Source of the DNA: Holacanthus passer
Lineage: Eukaryota > Chordata > Actinopteri > Pomacanthidae
Length of the DNA: 64,000 nucleotides
Direction: 5' to 3'
Assembly (NCBI GenBank): GCA_025331565.1
Contig: JAFREQ010000093.1
Coordinates: forward strand, 1,272,001 to 1,336,000
Shown: positions 36,701-49,500 of the stretch, piece by piece
Position numbering within the stretch: position 1 is the stretch's first letter
Layout of the letters: each line of letters opens with the position of its first letter
Made by a program: the position numbers and the translations under genes
Notes under the pieces: generated by a model
Seen by the model: only the letters and a program-made list of their open reading frames with translations
Database searches by the model: none
Told to the model about the DNA's origin: nothing

Positions 36701-38374
36701 GTAACACTCTAACAGAAATATTTAAGACATTAATTGCGGTCCTGACCTTTGATCTTATTACTAGTGGTTATTGTTAAAAGGAATAACAATAATTTTAATC
36801 TGAATGCAGCTTTTACATTCATCTGAAGTTGCATCTGTGTTTCAGAGAAACAGATCTTCAGACAGATATTCCGAAAGATTTGGACTCACAGGAAGTGGCA
36901 GTCGGCGTCTGTCTCTGGGTGAGTGAACTCCACACCGACCTCGAACAAACTCTGAAATAACAAAACAAACACAGTCAGCTCCATCTGTGAACGTCACATT
37001 TGTCATCTAGACAGTTAAATTAAATCCCAAAACTGGCTGTAAAAACTTTCTTTGCTCTCCAACAAAGCACTAAAACCCCAACTTGCCCTCAATGAACAAA
37101 AGTTGAAATTTATTTATAAAGTCAAGTTTTGTAGCTGATTATATAAAACATGTTCCTTAAATAAACTTTTCTTCTCCTCACGGGGGTCACCTACCCTGGT
37201 AACCACGGCAACGCCCCCCAGCTCTTTGGAGACCGGACCCTGCATGATCCACTTGAAGGCCTCCTTCACCTGGATGACGTCGTCCTTGTCGACTGCGATG
37301 CTTTTCTCTCTGAGTGAACCAGCAGAGTAAGAGAAATCAGAATCAGCAGATAATTATCACATTCTGTTGTTTTTGTTGTTTTGTTTTACACAGCATCCCA
37401 ACTTTTTTCAGTCAGGGTCGTAGGAAACAAGACACATTTCTTTACCTCATTTCCTTCTTCACATGAAGCCAACAGGAGTGCTGCAGGATTTAAAAAATAT
37501 CATCAACTAATGCGACAGAAACTTTTCATGGAACTTAAAATACGCACTAAAAATACTTGTGTGGATTAATTTAGTTGACGATTAATTGTCATACAAATAA
37601 TATTGAATATATTAAATGACTGTGAAATGTCATCATTCAGAGAGAGACTGACCTCGCGGACACACAGCTGAGCAGGCAGAGAGACAGACAGCACCAGGCT
37701 GTCGAACTCGTACTTCTCTGCCTTCACTGCCTCGGCCATCTGTGAACATAGACCAAAACTCCCGTTCATCTCACCAGTGATGTTGTGCGTGAAAGCAGAG
37801 AATATTTAACAGCACACAAACCTTTACAGCCTGAGCGGTGCCACAGAGTTCCTGTAGGATCCCCAAACACACCACACACACACGCGACTCCTCATCCTGC
37901 AGTTTGACCACAGCAGCAGCAGCTTCCTCTGACGGAGCTTCAGTCGCACCAGGCTCCAGTTTCGCTCTTTTACTCGGTGGGTCTTCAGGTGGTTCTGACA
38001 CTGCTGCATCATGGGATTTGTTGTTTCCTTCTGTGGACTCTGCTGCTATTGAATCTTGGGGTTTGCTGTTGTCTGTATTGCTGATGAAAGCTTGAAGTTC
38101 CTTGAGTGTATCCTGTGTGAGATCAGAAATGCCAGTGTAGGAAGCATCGGTAAGTAACTGACATTCTGAGGAGACGCCAGCCACTTGAAAACACTTATGA
38201 ATGAATACAGAATGTGTCAACATGTCCTCAACGCAGGAGGAGTCTTACCTGGTGGGGTTGTCGGTAGGCGGCCTGGACGCTCACACAGCAGAACCTGAGG
38301 ACGCAGCGAGCGCAGCAGCCGGCCGACAGCAGCCTCTGGACGATGGGCTTGTCCTTCTCCTTCAGCGGCAGCAT
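32354..38374 (-). CDS. pus10: PUS10, tRNA pseudouridine synthase (spliced, 17 coding exons, 557 aa)
   Basis: PUS10 makes pseudouridine in the T-arm of tRNAs and has a reported nuclear role in microRNA processing. Exons in coding order (minus): 38374-38249, 38157-37822, 37739-37653, 37480-37446, 37309-37195, 36951-36890, 36616-36571, 36327-36263, 36182-36097, 35999-35874, 35785-35729, 34714-34638, 34038-33983, 33864-33747, 33380-33238, 32680-32581, 32392-32354. All phases join, giving 557 aa (human 529). Zinc-type pairs are Cys21/Cys24 (CCARC) and Cys136/Cys139 (CVVC). The catalytic block SSSGREDVDVRTLGNGRPF includes the likely nucleophile Asp372. Later conserved blocks are RMKEGEEEKTKSYTALIWT, TPLRVLHRR, and KTQAGTY followed by IKEFVHGDFGRT. 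The extra length is an acidic, Ala/Glu-rich linker before the second CxxC. A 5' UTR exon must lie upstream, because an acceptor (cacctcctgcag) precedes the ATG by 9 bases; a donor near 39488 (TGTCCG|GTAGGT) is a candidate. Confidence 0.94.
32887..33205. mobile_element. AAGTACTT-type element in the pus10 penultimate intron
   Basis: Starts aggtggaagaagtactcaga then tcttgtacttg, and ends in repeated gtagtgaagtaaaagt phrases. It is the same family as 6505-6820, in the opposite orientation. It lies wholly inside the intron between pus10 exons 15 and 16. Confidence 0.55.
33689..33737. repeat. (GT)n microsatellite beside a pus10 exon
   Basis: About 24 GT units, beginning only about 10 bases from the splice donor at 33746 (minus strand). 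Length changes here sit very close to the 5' splice site. Confidence 0.95.
34770..35700 (+). mobile_element. Dead DDE (IS630/Tc1-mariner-like) transposon fragment inside a pus10 intron
   Basis: An open frame runs from about 34790 to the TAA at 35190-35192. It encodes the C-terminal part of a DDE_3-type transposase: VVRDNVSFHRSA (second Asp), then LPPYSPSLNPIEEFFSAW (Glu), then IKHSRRFFPRCLAREGI and a WPDPAVRQDAA end. The N-terminal half with the first catalytic Asp is absent. The Asp-to-Glu spacing is about 28 residues instead of about 34 or more, so a short stretch before LPPYSP is deleted. AT-rich DNA from the stop to about 35700 looks like the element's 3' tail. It sits between pus10 exons 11 and 12, antisense to pus10, with both splice sites intact. 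Confidence 0.75.
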
Positions 38375-38382
38375 GACGCCAG

Positions 38383-39487
38383 ACTGCAGGAGGTGCAGAG
38401 ACCTTCATCAGGAAACTTGACTGGTACTTTGTCCAACATTATTTTTCATAATGACACTTCACATCAAGATCAATAGTATGACTGAATCTAAATTAAAGGT
38501 GGTGGTGATATTTATCATTGTTATCATTTTTCTAAAGACTCACTAATCAGAGCCCTGATGAATCACTCAGGTTGATATTTTTGACATTAAGTGCTATATC
38601 TGCCAGTAACTAATATGACAAACTGGACAAATTGTCCCTCTTACTACATATCTTGGTTCTGAGAGTTCCTGGTCAAAGATGTAAAAAATGAATAAAGGCC
38701 AATATATCTTTATAGTTTATCTTGTTTTTTAACTCTCAATTATCAATATCAGCTTCAAAAATCCAGTATCTGCATCACTTTGTGCAATAACTATTGTAGG
38801 CTCTGCATACTCAGATATATATGTGTGTGTATGTGTGTGTGTGTGTGTGTGTGTGCGGGTGTGTGTCATATGTCATTTTCATTCACTCATTTCATTTTAT
38901 TTCATTTTGTATTACATACTTCTATATATTGTTTACTACATATATTCTTAGTTTATTGCGTTTATTGAGTCTTAATGTAGCTGCTGTAACAAAACTAATT
39001 TCCTGTAAAGGATCAATAAAGTATCTTCTTTCTATCTGTCTGTCTATCTAAAGCTTTTCTCACATTTGTGCTTTTATTTGATTTTATTATATTTGATCAT
39101 CCTGGCTGTTTGATATATTTTGCTAAATGCGTTGACTTTGTAAATAACTTTAAATAACTTTTAAATACTTATTCACTCTGAACTGAACATAATCAGAACA
39201 GCGCTGATCAAAAGTTGTTTTTGTTCCAGGTTAAAAAAAAAAAGTGAACAAGACATTTTGGGCTTAAATAAATCGACCAACAAACAGCTAAACACACACA
39301 TGATGGAGATGATCAGAAGCTGCTGAGGAGGCTCAGACAGCCGCTGCAGCATGTCAGACGACTGTCAGCTAAGCTAACTCAGCTAAGCTAACTCAGCTAA
39401 GCTAACACTGAGCCTGTAGGGCCATGATGAGAGGATGTGAAAGCCAACAGCTCAGAGAGCTGCTGCTAAACACCAGGAACAAACCTA
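38383..39487. other. pus10: Probable first intron of pus10
   Basis: AT-rich DNA with a (GT)n at about 38818-38862 and no coding signal. The left end is fixed by the acceptor before the pus10 start exon. The right end (near 39488) is only a guess from a GTAGGT donor. Confidence 0.35.
39366..39406. repeat. Three tandem copies of CAGCTAAGCTAACT
   Basis: Exact 14-base unit repeated three times (the last copy one base short) within the upstream region shared by pus10 and cct4. Each unit carries a GCTAA core twice. Confidence 0.9.
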
Positions 39488-40002
39488 CCGGACACAGAGA
39501 TGGTTAAGTCACGACGATATGAAGCAAAGGAAACAGACGGCTTCAGTTTCTTGTTAACATTTTCATCCAAAATGCTTCTTCACTGCTGTTTCAGCCTGAA
39601 CAGACAAAGCTAATCAACCCAGATCAGCTGCTCTGAACGTAATGTGGAAAAGTCGACTTTAGCAACAAAGCAAAGACTAAACACAAACAAGCTTTGATCA
39701 CTAAACTCATCAATGTGTAATAATGACAAAAAATCTATATTTTGAATGAAAAAATCAGACTGAATGAATTCTATCTCATCGGTAATTGACGTCTCCTGCC
39801 TGGTTACGTCATCTCTGAGCGCCGGGCAGCCTGACAGCCGGGTCTTTCTTCTCCGGTCGCTCTGGAAGGTTCTGACCGAGACCGGGTGGAGAAACCTGAA
39901 TCTGAGTCCATCCGAAGCCGAATCGCGGTGTTTGAGCTCCGGGACGCGTCGGTCTCGTTCCGAAGACCCGTCTGAACATTTTCCACCGATTAACGAGTCG
40001 CG
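39488..40002. promoter_or_regulatory. Bidirectional promoter and leaders of pus10 (-) and cct4 (+)
   Basis: The two genes diverge from this stretch. It becomes CpG-rich from about 39800 into the first cct4 exon. Two CRE-like sites lie close together: TTGACGTC (39786-39793) and TTACGTCA (39804-39811). No TATA box is evident. Start sites for both genes are inferred from position. Confidence 0.6.
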
Positions 40003-43000
40003 ATGCCCGAAGCGAAGGCGGCAGCCAAAGCCTCAAACATGAGCAAAAGCAGCGGAGGGGCGTATGTGGACCGCGACAAGCCGGCCCAGATCCGGTTCAG
40101 CAACATCTCTGCGGCCAAAGGTAGGAAGGAGAAACGCACTCCTCTGCTTTATGAAGCCGCTGATATCTGGACCAAAATGTCTGCTTTCAGCCCGGTTTCA
40201 CCGCTGTGGGCACCGTTATCTATTGTCATTCAGCTGCTCCAAAACCTGTTCAACAAAGGTCTAATTCAACCCATTTACTCTGTGATTTCACAGTACACGA
40301 GGAAGTAGAGAAGTTAAAAAGCGTTTAATCCAAAACAGTCACCTTTTCTATTCGGCTTGTATGTGTCTGCACCTGATGCTGAAACTCCACCTTATAATCT
40401 GAGTTGCTTCCCTTGATGCTTCTTTACAGTTTAGTTTAAAATCACGACCAGCGTGAGACAGAACATTTCAAAATGTCCATGCGAGACACCAGGAGTTTGG
40501 TTTGCTGTTCTCTTCCTGCAAGATGCTCATGACTCAACACAATCTGAGCAGGAACTCGCTCAGCGCTGCTTCCTTCGAATGGCAAGAAGCTCAGATGCAA
40601 AAGACTGAGGAGTAAAATATGTGTTTAAAATAAAAGCTGAAGCAGGTTCAGTTTTTTATTTCTGTTGGAAGATCACTCTGATTTTAATGTGGAAACAGTT
40701 TGATTTCCTTTGTTGATCTTGCTTGTGAATTATTTATGTCACTTCATTTTATTATCCTGAAACACACAATATTTGCTATATGTACTGAAAAGAGCAACCT
40801 TGATATTAAAAGATGTTATTTTGTGTCTGCTTTATTATTTGTAGCACTCCAAAAAAACCCTTCATATTTCTTACTATTAATGGATAATGTGTTTTTGGTT
40901 TTTCGTGAGTTCATGCTTATGGAAACATGGATGTTGAGTTGATCCTTGTCACCATGCTGACGCATCACCTGCTTGTTTGACAGCTGTTGCAGATGCCGTC
41001 AGAACAAGTCTGGGGCCCAAAGGCATGGACAAGATGGTCAGTAACCAGAGTTTGGCTTCAGGCAAACTTCACCTCACCCCTGGGACAAACTCGTGTTTCT
41101 AAAGCAGGTGTTTGTTTTTTCATTTGTTTCAGATCCAGGATGAGAAAGGTGACGTGACCATCACCAACGACGGCGCCACCATCCTGAAGCAGATGCAGGT
41201 GCTCCACCCTGCAGCCAAAATGGTACGTTCCAACAAAACTGATGGTGTTGATTGTTCTGCATCCAAAACAGGATGCTCACTTTTTCCATGGATACTTTTA
41301 GCATGAACTAATCTTTTCTGTTTTGTTGTGTGTGTGTGTGTGTTTCCAGCTGGTGGAACTGTCCAAAGCTCAGGACATTGAGGCTGGTGACGGCACCACC
41401 TCTGTGGTGGTGATTGCTGGAGCGCTGCTGGACGCCTGTTACAAACTGCTGCAGAAAGGTAAGAGCTGCAGAGGCCAGGAAACAGGAGACACAACAATAT
41501 AAATCAATTAACGCCTTTATTGTAAATGCTTATCTCTGCTATCGTGCTTTGTCATGGAGGATTAGTGGGGAATGACAGGACAGTTTGTGTGGCAAATTAC
41601 AGGAGAATGAATTCCATTTTTGGGACCATCCACCTGTTTGTATGCACATTTGAAAATGAGAAATGAAATGAAAATTTCAGAACAATTTCAGACTGGAGCC
41701 TTTTTGCCACATTTACTTTGTGATAATTCATTAGAGCAGCACATCACCATGTCTGGAATAAAAACATGGGACAAGTTGAGGCAACTGTTAAATAGTCAGA
41801 CCTAATTTTGAGGTTTGAGATTTTTGATTTTGGTAAGTGACTGATCAATACAAAAAATTTTTGCAGATGGACCAATCTGTTGTTAAATGGTTCAGCACTA
41901 ATATTTCCATGTTGTCCATCGTTCAGGTATCCACCCCACCATCATCTCTGAGTCCTTCCAGAAGGCTGTGGAGAAGGGCGTGGAGGTGCTGACGGGCATG
42001 AGCCGGCCGGTACAGCTGAGCGACCGCGAGACGCTGCTCAACAGCGCCACCACGTCGCTGTGCTCCAAGGTGGTGTCCCAGTACTCCAGCCTGCTGGCAC
42101 CCATGAGCGTGGACGCTGTCATGCGAGTCATCGACCCGGCCACCGCCACCGGTGTCGACCTGCAGGACATCAAAATCATCAAGAAGCTCGGGTGAGTGCG
42201 AGCGTTGAAATCTGGCTGGACTATGTCACAACAGCTGATTCTAAATGTTAAAGTTTTAACTCGTTCAATTACAAAGTCATTTGAGATGCATCCTTTTTAT
42301 ATTCCGTTGTATTTCATGAATTTTCAAAGGGAATTCAGATGCATCCCTGCCCGCTTTCAAAGCATTGATCTGGAGTTCCCCTTCTTGTGTGTATGTATTG
42401 TGTTTTTAGAGGGACCATTGACGACTGTGAGCTGGTGGAGGGCCTGGTTCTGACCCAGAGGGTGGCCAACAGCGGCGTGACACGTGTTGAGAAGGCCAAG
42501 ATCGGCCTCATCCAGTTCTGCCTCTCCCCTCCAAAAACTGATGTGAGTCACGTGATGAATATCAACGCAGAAAAAGAATCAGCTTTTCTGTCTGATTTGA
42601 ATGATATTTTATTTGGACTGAAAGCATTTATTTGATTGGCAGAAATGATCACACAATTTCCTGTCATGGGACTAATAAAGGAATATCTTATCTTCTAACC
42701 TCACCACAATATGTTTCCACTGAAAGACAAGTAACGATACTGAATATCGCCCTGTCTTTTAGTTTTCTCTTTGCATGATAAGTAGAATAAAGTGCTCTTA
42801 AAAATCTTAATTTCCCTCTTGGCACACTTCTTATCATCTTCGCTGTTCTCGAGTTATTATTATATACACAAAATGTGATGTGTCATGTTTCCACTGATCA
42901 AAGTGAAATATAATGTGCTGTAAGCTTTAATTGAAGAAGAATTCCTACTGGCGCCCCTTTTTTAAAACTCCTTCCCATCATGGTCCTGTCTTTCCTGACC

Positions 43001-45394
43001 TGCTGTGTGTCTTTGGCCTGCAGATGGACAACCAGATCGTGGTGTCAGACTACGCCCAGATGGACCGCGTTCTGCGGGAGGAGCGTGCCTACATCCTCAA
43101 CATGGTGAAACAGATTAAGAAGGCTGGCTGCAACGTGCTGCTCATCCAGAAGTCCATCCTCAGGTACACAAACACAGCTAACACGAGATCGCACACCGGC
43201 ACCCAGGTCTCGTCAAAATGAAGTGAACATGTTTCATACCAACAACAAACTGTCCTGTCACAGAGACGCTCTGAGTGACCTCGCCCTGCACTTCCTCAAC
43301 AAAATGAAGATCATGGTGGTGAAGGAAATCGAGAGAGAGGACATTGAGTTCATCTGCAAGGTGAGCGTCATCAAAATGTTTGTCAGACTGCACAGAATGC
43401 AGTTATTACAGATGAAGGCAGATTCATCATTCTGAAGCTCTGATCAGAGGAGAATTTTTTTACACAGACATATTAAGATAATATGCCATCAAGACAGTTC
43501 TTATCCATATGTTGTTTTTGCTTTGCAAACAAACCCATTGTATGACAGTAAAGTAAAACAAAGTCTCCCCTCCCCTTTAGACTATTGGCACCAAGCCCAT
43601 CGCTCACATCGACCACTTCACTCCAGAGATGCTCGGCACAGCAGAGCTGGCAGAGGAGGTCAGCCTGGACGGCTCCGGCAAGCTGGTCAAGGTACGTATC
43701 AGGTTGAGTCTTTGTAATGAAGTCTTGCACAATTCAGAGCTGATATAGTAGCAGTTTTTCAGATCAATGACACACACATATGTTGCAGCTGAAGAGAAGT
43801 TAAAAGAACAATAAAAATGAGACAACTGGAATAGAACATCTCCAGTGTGAGAACGTCCAGACACTGTGATGTTTCCAGTTAACATTTGGTGTCGCTCCTT
43901 GCAGATCACAGGCTGCACCAGCCCCGGGAAGACTGTGAGCATCGTGGTTCGAGGCTCCAACAAGCTGGTGATCGAGGAGGCAGAGCGCTCCATCCATGAC
44001 GCTCTGTGTGTCATCCGCTGCCTGGTCAAGAAGAGGTCGGTGATTTCATCTCACAGACATGACAGAAAAATTCTCCCTGAAGCGAGAGAATACACGTTCC
44101 TCCCTGCTGATTCTGATGGCAGAAAGAAACTATGAAATACATGTTTGGACATTGTGAGAACAGGCACAGATGACCTCTGACAAAGGCGCTCTTGCACTGG
44201 TTCATCCTGCAGGAGCGTAACGAACTGAGGAACAGTATTGTGGAAAGCTCCCCATTAATTCCTGGTTGTGTCAACAATTTGGCCGGGGAGCATTCGCACA
44301 GAGATTACATATCCCAGGAACAGGATTTTGACTGTTTTTTTGAATATTAAATGTTCAACAATTCTGGAAAATCTAGTTTGTACTGCAACTGCTGCACAAC
44401 AACTCGAAGTTCTATCACGTTTTATTAACCTTTCTTCATCTTCTTTCTCCTCCTCTGCTGCTTAGGGCTCTGATAGCTGGGGGTGGCGCTCCAGAGATCG
44501 AGCTGGCCGTGCGTCTGGCAGAGTACTCGCGCACTCTGGGCGGCATGGAGGCCTACTGCGTCCGGGCGTACAGTGATGCACTTGAGGTGATCCCCTCGAC
44601 ACTGGCTGAGAACGCCGGCCTGAACCCCATCTCCACTGTGACGGAGCTCCGCAACAGGCACGCTCAGGGGGACAAGATGGCTGGCATAAACGTCCGAAAG
44701 GTCTGCTCTCCTTCTTTCATTACATGTTGATGTTTAGGAAGTAACCTAGGTAGGATGGAACAGAAGATTATATAGACTGTGCATTAGTGCTGAAACAATT
44801 CGTTGATCAGTTGTTTACATTATATATGTCATTAAAAAAATCCAAATATTCTCTAGTTCTTGTTTTGTAGTGTAGGGATTTGGTGCTTTTCCTGTTTTGA
44901 TATCATTGTAAATGGTATATCTATGAGTTTTGGACTGTTGGTCAGAAAAAATGACTGAATGTAGCTGCATGTATGAATAGTGAAAATCACAGGTTATCCC
45001 TGTAATGTACCGGGAACTGTGTGTGAAAGAGGCCATTTATTGTTCTCACCAAAGGTAAAACATGCAGTGATGCTCCCCATCATGAACCTCCCAATATCCC
45101 TTTACTGTGTCTGTGTGTGACAGGGAGGAATCTCCAACATCCTGGAGGAGCTGGTGGTGCAGCCTTTACTGGTTTCCATCAGCGCGCTGACCCTGGCCAC
45201 AGAGACGGTCCGCAGCATCCTCAAGATCGATGACGTGGTAAGACTCCGCACCCCAAACTGTGGATTAAATCATTTACAGTGAATTTATTTTTAACTGCAC
45301 AAAGTCATTTTTTTTGCTAAATCTTAGTGAAATTTATTCCATGTTACATCTGATGTGAAAATCTGTTGTCTTGTTTCAGGTGAACACGCGATAA
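40003..45394 (+). CDS. cct4: CCT4, T-complex protein 1 subunit delta (spliced, 13 coding exons, 536 aa)
   Basis: CCT4 is one of eight subunits of the cytosolic TRiC/CCT chaperonin, which folds actin, tubulin and many other proteins using ATP. Exons: 40003-40120, 40984-41036, 41133-41222, 41350-41458, 41927-42191, 42410-42542, 43024-43163, 43264-43360, 43581-43691, 43905-44035, 44466-44700, 45124-45237, 45380-45394. They total 1,611 bases in consistent phase, giving 536 aa (human 539). Diagnostic segments are the start MPEAKAAAKASNMSKSSGG, RDKPAQIRFSNISAAK, TSLGPKGMDKMI, the ATP-site motif EAGDGTTSVVV, GGTIDDCELVEGLVLTQ, ALIAGGGAPEIELA and the ending KIDDVVNTR. Only the first 20 or so residues differ much from human, as is usual between CCT4 orthologues. 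The last exon is a 15-base terminal piece. I see no defect. Confidence 0.97.
44785..44985. mobile_element. Palindromic AT-rich element copy in a cct4 intron
   Basis: The phrases gctgaaacaattcgttgatc, gatatcattgtaaatgg and ggactgttggtcagaaaaaa match the family listed at 7580-7850. Confidence 0.4.
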
Positions 45395-46340
45395 GAGATT
45401 TGAGTCTGTCCAGTGAGTTGTGTCCACTAAGCCTGCTCATACTGTGAGGGATCAGAGGACTCTGTCGACGTCAGTCTGTTCAGATTTCCGCTGTAGTAAC
45501 GTTGCATAATTTAATAAAAAAAAGGCTTGTTTTTTTTTTTGTTGACACTCCAGTTGTTGCCTTTGTGATTCTTTTGCCCCTTTGATGGTCTTAATACTGT
45601 TTCAGAGGATTTTTAAACCCTTAAAATGGCCGAATTTAAAGTTTATATATACACAAATGTGCTGCTCTTAATTTGTTTGTAAAAACCTATTAATGTGGAA
45701 GAGGCTGTTTTAGCATATGAAAAATAGTCCCACATAATTTTCCTATATGGATTAATTTTCCTTTAACTGAAAAAAAAAATATTTCTTGTATTTATTCTGA
45801 CAGCTTTTAGGCCACTTGCCAAGATTCAATACTTTGTTCTGCTTTATTGAACAGTGAATTAACAAAGATGCTTGTCATATGTCTGATTCAAGTCTAAACA
45901 TTCAAGAGTAAAATTAAGGACAACAATTTAAAAAATTACTTTTTTGAACAGGGTTTGAGCAGGAAAGCCTCATTGACTCATCTGTTCACCACATAACAGA
46001 TAAAATGTTTCATAATTTGAATTGAACAAAAATGTACTAACTAAATTCTGTTAGACGTGGTCTGACATTGTTGGACTGTAAAGACTGCAGATCAGAACAT
46101 TTTAAATCCATAAATTTGAAACTGGGATGTGTAATAAAATCATAAAGTCTTTTCTTTTACAATTATAACAGTTTCTCCATCACATTAAATCCACCTATGA
46201 TTTGAGCTCAATCCTCTATTTGCTTCCAATACATCCTATTGTAATAGTATAAAACTTCCATTTTGCAGAGAGAAAAACCACATTTTATCTCGTCACTCTA
46301 TTTAAGCTTTATCTGAATTTATCGTGCTTTTAATTTGAAC
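45395..46340. other. cct4 3' UTR and spacer to fam161a
   Basis: A poly(A) signal AATAAA lies at 45513-45518, 119 bases after the cct4 stop, followed by a T-rich stretch. This fits the end of cct4 transcription at about 45540. The rest to 46340 is AT-rich and I see nothing in it. Confidence 0.7.
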
Positions 46341-46344
46341 GGAG

Positions 46345-46522
46345 TTTTCATTTCCTGTCACGCTGCGTCACTTCCTTCCCAACCAATCCTGGAGACCATC
46401 TGCTTCCTGGATACGGACTCTCAGTGAGCAGCCGGCGGACGGAGCCTCTTCTCTCCGGCCGACTCGTCTCCAAACTCCGGCTCTTTTTTCGTGACAGGAA
46501 GTGGAAGAAAGAGCTGGGAGTC
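46345..46522 (+). promoter_or_regulatory. fam161a: Promoter and leader of fam161a
   Basis: A shift to GC-rich DNA, with a TGCGTCAC element (46364-46371), ACTTCC ETS-like words and a CCAAT box (46383-46387). No TATA box. Frames opening upstream lack an ATG, so the ATG at 46523 (GGGAGTCATGT) is the first usable start. Confidence 0.5.
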
Positions 46523-49500
46523 ATGTCGAGCGACCACCGGACCAACGTGCTGGTCACGTCGTGTCTGAAGACGCCGGTGGATCCGCAAACCAAAGCCCCG
46601 CTGGCTTCATACGAGCGGGAGCGGGTCCTGCCGTACACGGCCCCGGGGAACCATGTGGACAACCGGGACTACGAGAAGGAGGTGTGTGTTAATCTGCTGT
46701 GAAGATACAAACTGAAGGCTCATTTTACCGATCCCAACTCTGTCAAAGTAAAAGCCTTAACATACAAGTTCCAGGGAGCAACAGACCAATAATATAAAGA
46801 TGTTCAGTCATTTCAATAGAATGATTCAAACACGTGTGTGTCACCACATTGAGGGAATTAACACTAATGCTGCAGGACATGAAGTCACATGAAAACAGAG
46901 GCTTCAAATCCAACTGCCTTCTAAAACAACAGTAAGTGTGATTTAGTCCAATGCGAGTTAAATGATGTTCGCTCTGAGCACATAGACAAGAGATCTGAGA
47001 CAAAACTAGAAAGGTCCTTCAGCACACACACCACAGAGGGTAAGATCAGCTTTGATCAGCACTGACTGCCCACAGCCAAACAGGCGAATTAAACAAAATA
47101 CTATAAAGGCAAAAAGTGCAGGTGGCAAAAATATGACAATATAAATAACAATGACAAAAATGCTAGTTATTAGAAAACTATTTACATGATTACACAAAAA
47201 GGTCTGTTGCTAAAGGAGCTGCTTAAAGCTCCCACAGTCTCATGCAGGGGTAGAAGTCATAGTGTAGAGTAGTAGAGGTAGAGGTGATGTGCAAAGAACA
47301 TAAAGTGAAATCAAGGATCATGAATGGATCATAAAAATCCGGTCTGTCTCCACAAGTTGGGCTTTAAAGCGGTGTTTCGCTCCGCTGCATCACTGCCTGG
47401 CTCATGTGTTTCATGTTTATATCCTGACTTAAAAGAACCTTTTCAAAATTTGTTTTGTAACTTCACCAGTAAAATGTGATTTGTTTTTTGAGTGAAACGG
47501 CTCAGGATCAGTTTCTGATCTTGGCCAGTTGATCAGGCTGTTGACAGTTTCAGGTCAGTCTGTGTGGTGGAAGGGATTTGACCTGTATAATTTGTTGGCC
47601 TGACTATTTTTGGACTTCCGTTTTGACTAGATTACCAGACGCCACATTCGGTTTATAATCCCAAACGCTTCATTATCCTCTGGACGACAACGCCGCCGTC
47701 CTTCCACGCAGGCTCCTGCAGCACTCGTCTCATTTCAGTGTCGTTCTTGACAAACAGCTCATGATGATGTGAGCAGCAGCGCAGCCAGACATCTGATGCA
47801 GGGTGTGTGTCGGTTGAGCTCTTTCGTGGTAAGCTGCCCTTTGTGCTCCACCATATGGACCATGTCACTGCTGCGGTACGATAATAGGCTTAGTCCTGGA
47901 GGAGCCTAAGTGCCACTGAGCCGAGCTGCTCCGCTCCGAGAGGCCTGGTGGTTAAAAACAATGCCCTTCAGCCAACATACTAGAGACCGTTTCAGACCAC
48001 ATTTCATATCATGTTAAATGAATCATATAATGTTCGCTTCAAATCATACACTGTTGTCTGTTTCCCACTGAGGCCAAACTTGCCAAAAGTCCACTGTTAC
48101 AATAGTTTGCTGACGATTCAGAAATGACTGAACTATACATGATTTTTACCTTTTCAGCTGGAGTATGAGGACTCAGGTTCTGATTTCTGTGACGAGGACT
48201 ATCTGGGGAAGGGCGGTCCTCTCATGATAACTGACTACAGGGAGGCAAGAGAGCGCCTCGACCTGAGTGAAATCTTCTTCTCCAATGAGGAGTACTACAG
48301 CAAGCTGGAGGAGCTGAAGAAGGCCCACCTTCGCACCATGGCAGAGCTGGAGAGCATGTATCAGCGAAAGCTGCTGCTCAAGTCCATGGAGCCTCTGGAC
48401 ATGGCAACGCTGGAGACGGGACACAGGTGGGAAGCTTTCGTTCAAGATTATGTAAGAGTTAAAGTTCATTATGTTGGATTTCTCATGTCTGTGTGTTTGG
48501 CCCTCTGGTTATTTTATGGCTTTAACGCACAGACGTATTGCAGCTGCACTAAATAGACAAATACAACAAAAAAAATGTGATTCCTTAATTTTACCCCTTC
48601 TGGCCTAAAGGTCTGTGGATTATCCAAAGAACCTGGGGAAAAAACTTGTGCCGCTCAAATGAAATCTCATGGACAGATATCTCAAAACCTTAAAAAAAAT
48701 CCTGCCTGGCAAAAAAAAAATTCTCCCCATCAGTAGGTGAAAAAAAATGTTTTTGTGTAATTTGGGTGAACTGATCCTTTAAATCATCATTGCACAAGTG
48801 AAAAAAGACAAAAGGGGCTTTATGAATTTCAAACTGTTCTATCAGTTTATCATTTTCATGTTATATTATACAGTTGTAAGTAGAGCTGAAATGATTAATC
48901 GATTAGTTGATTGACAGAAAATTTGCACAATTCAAGCATTTTTCCTCAATGTGAGGATTTGCTGTTTTTATATCATTAGAAATGGAGTAGCTTTGGAATA
49001 GATTTGAGTACTCTGGTCTCTAAGAAATTGAGATGGCCATTTTTCACAATCCTTCTAACATTTTGCTGACAAAATGATTATTAAATCAATTGAGAGAATA
49101 ATCAACAGATTAGTTGATAAAGAAAATAATTGGTAGATGCAACCTTGAGTGCAATTTAATTGAACATGTATATTTTGCCAATGAGGTGATTCATAATAAA
49201 CTAGTATCATGAACCGTTTACTTTATGGTGTTGAGTGATGGTGAGTATTTCTTTGGCATTAGGTGCTTTGCCATATTAACAATCATTGATTTCTTTTTTT
49301 GTTAGACTGCTGTGGTTGGACAGCAGCCCAGCGGCTTCACGCCGTCTGAGGAAGTCGCACTCTGCTGTTGAACTCAGGAGAAGCTCTGGACAGTCAGGCT
49401 CTTCAGACAAAGGCGAAGCTGCCAGTAATGATGTGGAGAAAGGCCTGCTTTTCTCTCCAAAAGAGCACATCAAGAACATGTGGCAGGACTTCAAGCTGTC

